A program made the position numbers and the translations under genes. Source: Cryptomeria japonica (taxonomy: Eukaryota > Streptophyta > Pinopsida > Cupressales > Cupressaceae). Taken from it: a stretch of 64,000 nucleotides of DNA. Shown one piece after another: positions 58,385 to 64,000 of the stretch (positions are counted from its first letter, which is position 1; each line of letters opens with the position of its first letter). The notes under the pieces were generated by a model that saw only the letters and a program-made list of their open reading frames with translations, was not told where the DNA came from and ran no database searches. The stretch covers positions 484,251,900 to 484,315,899 of the forward strand of contig NC_081406.1 in the NCBI RefSeq assembly GCF_030272615.1. The letters are read 5' to 3'.

Positions 58385-61300
58385 ATGGCTTCCTCATCTT
58401 CTATTCTAGAGTTTATTTCAAACCCTATCATTGTGGAAAATGTTAAATGCCCTAGACCTGTATTCAAGATTATCCTTGAGATTGCAAAACAAGATGACTC
58501 TGTAGGAGCTTTTTTGAAAATACCAAAGGGTGTAGCTTTTGTAGAAGACCTTAGAATTTACATACATTGTAACATAGAAAACCTAGGGACTAAGGATTTG
58601 AAGAAGATATTCATTGAATTTATTGCTAATGAAAATGGAGTGATTAAACCTGAACATAAGGTTGTGAAAAATTTAGGTTTTGTAGAGATTCCGAACATTC
58701 TCGAATTTCCAAAGGAAATTGTTAGACTTGTATTAAGCAGAGTCCATGGAGAATTCATGTGGTTAGAGTTAGTTTGCAAAATAACCAAGGATACAATTAA
58801 GGCAGTTACTGGTTTACCTTCAACTAGTAGTAGACCTGATAAAACCAAGAAGGTTCCTAATAGAGGATTTATGGATTTAATTGGAGCAACATCTGATAAT
58901 AGGTCACTTAGAGTGAATGATATTAAGGATATCAATGTGTGATATGTGAGTATGGTACTAGGTTACAAAGCTACTCATGCAAATAAATTAAATTTTGTTT
59001 CTAGCCTTTCTATTCACAATGCATATGAAATGGTGATTAATAATGCTAAGATTGATGTGTGTGAATGGCTTAAGGATGAATTAATTGAAAATTTGAAGAA
59101 GATTAAAGGAGACAAGAAAGGTACTTTCCATTTTGGAAACCTTCTAGTATGCCTAATGTTGTACTTTACCAAGGAAATACCCTACATAGCTCATAGGGAT
59201 TTTGTTTATGACACTCCGGTAGGGACAAATACACGATGCTTTCACCGGTATGGGCACCGATAGTATTAAGAACATTACAAACTATTTTAAGACATTCCAA
59301 TCTAAGATGAGAGCAAGGGAGAGACTACCGCAGAGCATAGTTGATAAATATGACAAGGAAATTTGTTTTGTGATTAAAAGAGATGAAAATTGGATGGAAG
59401 CAGAAAATCCTAGAACTATTTGGGTTACAGAGATGGGATATAAGGTAGACCTATCTATTTTGGAAACTTACACTAAAGCTCTACTTGATGTACCAAGAGA
59501 TCCCTCTGAGAAATTCTTTGGATATGCAGAAAAGGACTAAGAGAAGAGAAAAATTCATTTGAGATACCTCCAAGAAGGTAAAAGAAATCAAATAAAATGT
59601 CATGAACATCAGTGGTATATCTGCCAGTGAACTTGAAGGACTACAGCCTGAAGTACATGTTTCACCAGTTGTAACATCCTCTGATACTGATAGTGGTAAG
59701 GTTTTTGAGTTTAAAAGAGTAGAAAGGAAGAGAAAACCCTCATCGGTACCCTCTCCTTCACCTAAGAAAACTAGGACACTAAGACATAAACAACAGACAA
59801 TTAGGGAACCGAAGAAGAAACTTACACCTAAGAAGAAACAGACACCGGTTACCCCCACATTGAATGATTTACTGAATGAGATAATAGAGGAAGGTAATCT
59901 ATCTAATGTGAATAAATGGTATATTTATTCTAATGATTCTGACAAAAGCATAATTGAAGAAAGTATTATTTTGCACTTAGACATTTACAGGAAAGTGTTG
60001 ATAGAAGTGATTGATGAGATTCCAAATGATCTCTACATGAGACTAGAAGAAAAAAGGCTATATGTAATGGAATTGGATAAGAAATTGAAAGTTGAAGCAC
60101 TCTTAGATGCACACCCGATAAACTTGAAAGAATAAATAGATGAACTTATTTCTGAAGCTAACTGATTTGTATTTGTTAGTGGACACCGACAAGTGAGCCT
60201 GATGGATGGAAGGGTAAAAGAGATTGCAGATGAGACCATAGACAAATGGGATATATTCTTTGTAGAGAAGGAAAAAAAAGAGGAAAAGAGAAGACCTAAA
60301 AAGACATTCAAAGTATATTAGAAAGGCAAGGACAAGGGTAAAGGAAAAGTTGGTGGTATTCCAAACATAAAGGTTACAGATAATCTTCCATCGCTTACTT
60401 TGGATACACCACCGGTACACATAGAAGATCCACCAATTATTGATACTGAAGGTATAACACATGATGATACTAACCTATAGTTGGAGATACTATTTACAAT
60501 GAATGTAGATACTCAAGAGGTAAACATTTGTTGTGGATAAAGATATTTCAGAGGTTAAGGCAGATAATGTTGATAATAGAAAGATTTCAAAGAAATCGGC
60601 ACAAACAGTTGACTCTTAGGAATCTGAGATATCAACCCAAACAGAGCAACTGACAGAGACTGAAAAACCTATAGAAGACAAAGGTACTAGAATAGGGCCA
60701 CCAGAGACCAAGAAACTGGCTGTAGAATTTTCAGAGAAACAAACAGAGGGAGAGGTTCATGTTGAGATTGAGAAACTGATAGTTATAGAGACACTGAAAC
60801 AATCTGAGAAACCATTAAAGGTTGAGGTGCAAACATAGACAGATCCACTAGAGGAAAATAAAAGCAAAATGGATACATCTAATGGAAGTAAAGAGGATAT
60901 AGTTAAGGTGATTGGTCAGACATCTGTTGAGATGAAACCTACAACAGAACCAAGTACATCTACAGGTGAATTCAGACCTACCAATATCACAGAGGTACTT
61001 TTGGATTCTATTAAGAGGATAACTGATTGCAATACATTGGCTTTTAAGGCAATTGACAACACTTTACCTATTCTAAAAATGATTGCACCTACATGTCAGA
61101 TAGATCACATTAAGGATTTTTTAGGCAAATTGGACACATTGTCCAAATTCATTTATGATAATGTTATAAATATTGACAAGGTGAATGAGGATATCATAAG
61201 GGAGAGAGTTGAAAAAGAGAAAAACACATTCTTTGAAAACACCATAAAGAAATGTACTGATCATGTGGATACACTTTTATCGGTACTTAATTCTACAATT

Positions 61301-61759
61301 TTTGGGTATGAGGAGCTATATAGGGAAGCATGTAAACCTCACTATTTGACTAAGGACATTGATAAGGAGATCAAGAAGACATAGAAGAAAATTGATGACA
61401 TTGCAGATAATTTTATAGGTTCATCCAGACTTATATCAGTTTTTGAGCAGGAAATGGCAACTTTTGAGGAAAAGTTAGTAAAACTTGAGAAAGAGAAGGC
61501 AAGAATAAAGTCTAATGCCTAGGAATTAAAAGATAAACTTGGTCTGTGGCTAGATAATCTGATTACTCAAAGAGATGAATTATCTAAGGCAACAGTACAA
61601 GGAGAACAAACACCAGAGCAGAAAATGCACTATCTCACCGGTATGATCCAGCAGACTGAGGCAACTTCAGATGACAACAACAAATTTATGCAGAGTCTAA
61701 ATATGATTTTGGTGGACATGTTTCAGATTGTAACCAACCAGTTAAAAATATTGAGGTAG
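58385..61759 (+). pseudogene. NAQ-3 second ORF, unknown function
   Basis: Collinear with 9543-12951: MASSSSILEFISNPIIVENV, GAFLKIPKGVAFVEDLRIYI, SRVHGEFMWLELVCKITK with VTGLPSTSS, CEWLKDELIENLKKIK, GNLLVCLMLYFTK, PRTIWVTEMGYKVD (59430), a basic linker SPSPKKTRTLRHKQQ, LHLDIYRKVLIEVIDEIP with LYMRLEEKRLYVME (59602-60135), an acidic region, and a coiled-coil end. The C-terminus is clearer here than in NAQ-2: VDMFQIVTNQLKILR-stop at 61759. Frameshifts near 59225 and 59545 and several stops. Comparison of three copies shows conserved protein sequence far from any known retroelement enzyme. Confidence 0.8.
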
Positions 61760-61950
61760 AATTTTTGTACTCTTTTGATTATTTATGACATCCTTTGTCA
61801 TTGATGTCAAAGGGGGAGTAGTGGAGAGAAAAATGCATGTACAAAGGAGATCACTTGCTCAGGAGGAGCACATCTTTTTGGATTTCAATTTTTGGATAAC
61901 AGTTTAGGGTTTTTGTCATGAGTGTTGCCATCAATGCCAAAGGGGGAGAT
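61760..61950 (+). promoter_or_regulatory. NAQ-3 3' untranslated region with two polypurine tracts
   Basis: CATTGATGTCAAAGGGGGAG at about 61800-61819 and CCAAAGGGGGAGAT directly before the LTR (61939-61950 purines). Arms GTTGCCATCAATG (61924-61936) and CATTGATGGCAAC (61991-62003, inside the LTR) pair perfectly over 13 bases. Confidence 0.85.
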
Positions 61951-62356
61951 TGTTGGCATTCTAAACTCTTATGAGAATAGTTTATGTTGTCATTGATGGC
62001 AACCAACTGGCAACTCACCGATAATTGTTTTCTACATGCCCGACATCACAAACTTTATACACTGGCAAACACTTCATCGACATTCAAATTACATCGACAA
62101 CAAAGCATACTGAGACTCCAGCCAACATGGGATAAAGTTTTTTGTTTATATAAATTGTTTTGTAATGCAATTATCTTTTGTAAGCCGACATGGTATATTG
62201 TAAAAGACTCATATATGTATGAGATCTTAAAGTCATTTTAATATGTGAGAGAGATAAGGAATTGTGGTAGGTGATGAGATAATTTTATTGTACAAGGTGA
62301 TATAGTTGATAACGAAGGTTTTGGCTATTGACTAAGCTTAAACCGGTAATGAACCC
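61951..62356 (+). repeat. NAQ-3 3' LTR, first part
   Basis: It matches the start of 56069-56896 and breaks off at GAACCC, where the family-H LTR begins on the opposite strand. Confidence 0.92.
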
Positions 62357-63493
62357 TGATGAATACTAAGAGTGGAGTGAATTAGTATACCAAAAAATAC
62401 TGTAATCAATCTTTTAAACAATTTAGCAGATAATTGGTGCAACAGATTCACTTATAAACTGGTTAAGATAAGTGCAAACCAAATAAAAAACAAAGCATTC
62501 ACCCACAAAAGAACAATCACCATAACACAAGATATTTGACGTGGAAACCCAAATGGGAAAAACCATGATGAGCAAAAACTCACTAGTAACTATCTACAGA
62601 ATAGTAACCAGACCGGTTAAGGTCATACAATGTTCTTCACCAGAACAGATCGTGTTAGGAATCTAGACCTCTGTTAGTAGATAAGTCTTGTTAAAGACTA
62701 CCTTGTTAAAGGATTTCAGATCCATAGTTGTGAACCACCTTGTTAGAGGATTTACAAAGGCTTTGCTAGGCCTACTTGGTTAAGGGTTTCAGACTTGTCA
62801 AAGATGTGAGTAATCAACAAGTGAATGATCTAGATGATAGCACAATATGCTTAATTAGATCCTAGATAGCTCATTGTTAATGCATTTCAGCATTACTTCA
62901 GTCTTCAATGTCTCTACACTCTATCTCTTCACATAGACCTAATCTTCTCTTAGATGGTCGCACATAACCTTTTCTATTATATATCTCATACATGCAAACC
63001 CTAGACATGATGTCCTTATAAAGGAATCTGATTTCATGTCGGTCCAATAGAATTAGACTACAAGTTCCTAGGTACAGTGCATCTAGATGACATAAACACA
63101 CCGCCAAAGTGTTGGTGGATGATAACTCATCACACATTATAGTAATACCAGTTAGTAACTCATCACAAATATATATCGGTTAATACAATATACTGATTAC
63201 CAGTTGTCAAAAATGAAGGCTGGAAGATCGTAGTGTTTCGATCAAAAGTTAACTACCGCTTGGGTCCTTCGTACCACTTGAGATCCTCGAATTTCTTGGG
63301 GTCTTCATACCGCTTGGGATCTTTAGTCAATCTATGATCGATAAACCATCTTCTACAAAATATTTATAGTCTAAAGACTATACATTCAATAATACACAAT
63401 GCTGGTTGGAACAATTACCGGTTGAGCATAACTCATACATCAAGAAAGTGTATGTCCATCAACGACAATCAAAACATCATCAAAATTCCAAAA
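62357..63493 (-). repeat. Family-H 3' LTR
   Basis: Plus strand starts TGATGAATACTAAG. Hairpin arms on the minus strand ATACTAA and TTAGTAT. The start of the LTR in the element sense is mutated (TTTTGG for TGTTGG). Confidence 0.9.
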
Positions 63494-64000
63494 ATCTCCC
63501 CCTTTGGCATTGATGGCAACACTTAGGAAAATTTTGACATCTAAGTGTTTTTACAACAATAACACAAAACATGCTACAATCAAAATTACTCCCCCTAAGC
63601 ATATACACTACCCCTTTGCAAAAATTACAAGTGCATAAACATTCACCAAAATTTTAATGTATGTACACTACTCCCCTTTGCAAACAATGAAAAATTAATG
63701 CAAAGTAACCTTTTTATAAAATAACACAGAGTAGATGTTCATGACAATAAGAAATGAAATTTTTCAAAAAAAGATTTAAAATTCTGCACAAAATTTTTCA
63801 TGTCCAATATCCATGACTCAAGTAATGAGGTAGCAACCTCACTTTCAATCTTCATCTGGAATGCCAGTTATTCCTTGCATCGATGGTACTCATATCTTGA
63901 GTTATTGTGATGGTTTCCAAGTTGAGAAAACATCTCTGAAGAACCTACAGTTTTGGCAATAGGAGCAGTTGAAGCTCTTGCAAATCTTGTCTAGTTGTGG
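63494..64000 (-). other. Family-H 3' internal region
   Basis: The minus strand has CCAAAGGGGGAGAT next to the LTR, CATTGATGGCAACAC beyond it (63509), and more G-rich purine tracts near 63588 and 63672. From about 63820 to the edge a broken frame on the minus strand reads TRQDLQELQLLLPKL and LNLETITITQDMSTIDA; it may be the end of a coding region but is too short to name. Confidence 0.55.

Larger units (their letters stand above)
56069..62356 (+). mobile_element. NAQ-3, non-autonomous LTR retrotransposon
   Basis: The third copy of the family, inserted in the L integrase: 5' LTR 56069-56896, four-knuckle Gag-like ORF, second ORF, two polypurine tracts, and the first 406 bp of the 3' LTR, where the family-H element interrupts it. 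Its left flank is TTCTT; the right end is outside the window. No polymerase. Confidence 0.92.
62357..64000 (-). mobile_element. Family-H LTR element, 3' end
   Basis: Minus-strand LTR at 62357-63493 (1137 bp), related to the solo LTRs at 37584 and 54681, followed by internal sequence to the window edge, so more than a solo LTR. The element limits to the right are unseen. Confidence 0.88.

Noticed and set aside
1-64000. tRNA, rRNA, CRISPR or viral genes
   Set aside because: The tRNA-like words are primer binding sites of 12 bases next to LTRs; repeats are LTRs and subrepeats; no capsid, movement or rep-type protein was seen.

Overview
This window is intergenic repeat DNA from a large plant nuclear genome. 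The density of old, nested LTR retrotransposons and the absence of any recognisable host gene suggest a gymnosperm, but nothing in the sequence fixes the species. I see no rRNA, tRNA, CRISPR or bacterial-type feature.

Regions 1-43560 form one nest. The outermost element is a minus-strand Ty1/Copia element (called Cop1 here; 1-2812 and 40412-43560). It was split in its integrase by NAQ-1 (2813-40406, plus strand; target-site duplication GATCT/GATAT). NAQ-1 carries NAQ-2 (7306-13922) in its second ORF. Its 3' LTR was split by Cop3 (16310-40374, autonomous Copia, perfect ACCCC duplication). Cop3 was split in its integrase by J (20048-35593, minus strand, GGAAT/AGAAT). J was split by K (24262-29305, plus strand, perfect TGATG duplication and nearly identical LTRs, so the youngest). 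Cop3 also holds a solo LTR of family H (37584-38693, perfect TGTTG duplication).

From 43563 to 50612 lies Cop2, a second minus-strand Copia of the same family as Cop1. From 50613 to 56068 lie remains of a minus-strand Ty3/Gypsy element (L). It has an integrase with a chromodomain-like tail, an intact 289-codon downstream ORF, and a family-H solo LTR (54681-55823) in its integrase. L is cut at 56068 by NAQ-3 (56069-62356), whose 3' LTR is cut by a minus-strand family-H element running off the window (62357-64000).

The most interesting content is the NAQ family. Three copies have Copia-type ends and an initiator-Met-tRNA primer site, a Gag-like protein with four tandem CCHC knuckles, and a long second ORF of unknown function. 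None has protease, integrase, reverse transcriptase or RNase H. They share two structural signals with the autonomous Copia elements around them: a hairpin with a C-rich loop just before the LTR 3' end, whose stem covaries between families, and an inverted repeat that brackets the polypurine tract and the start of the 3' LTR. This suggests the NAQ elements are copied in trans by Copia enzymes. J and K are two further non-autonomous designs: one long ORF of unknown type, and a Gag-protease ORF with an unrelated tail. All coding regions except the ORF in L carry stops or frameshifts. Many of these look like C-to-T or G-to-A changes.
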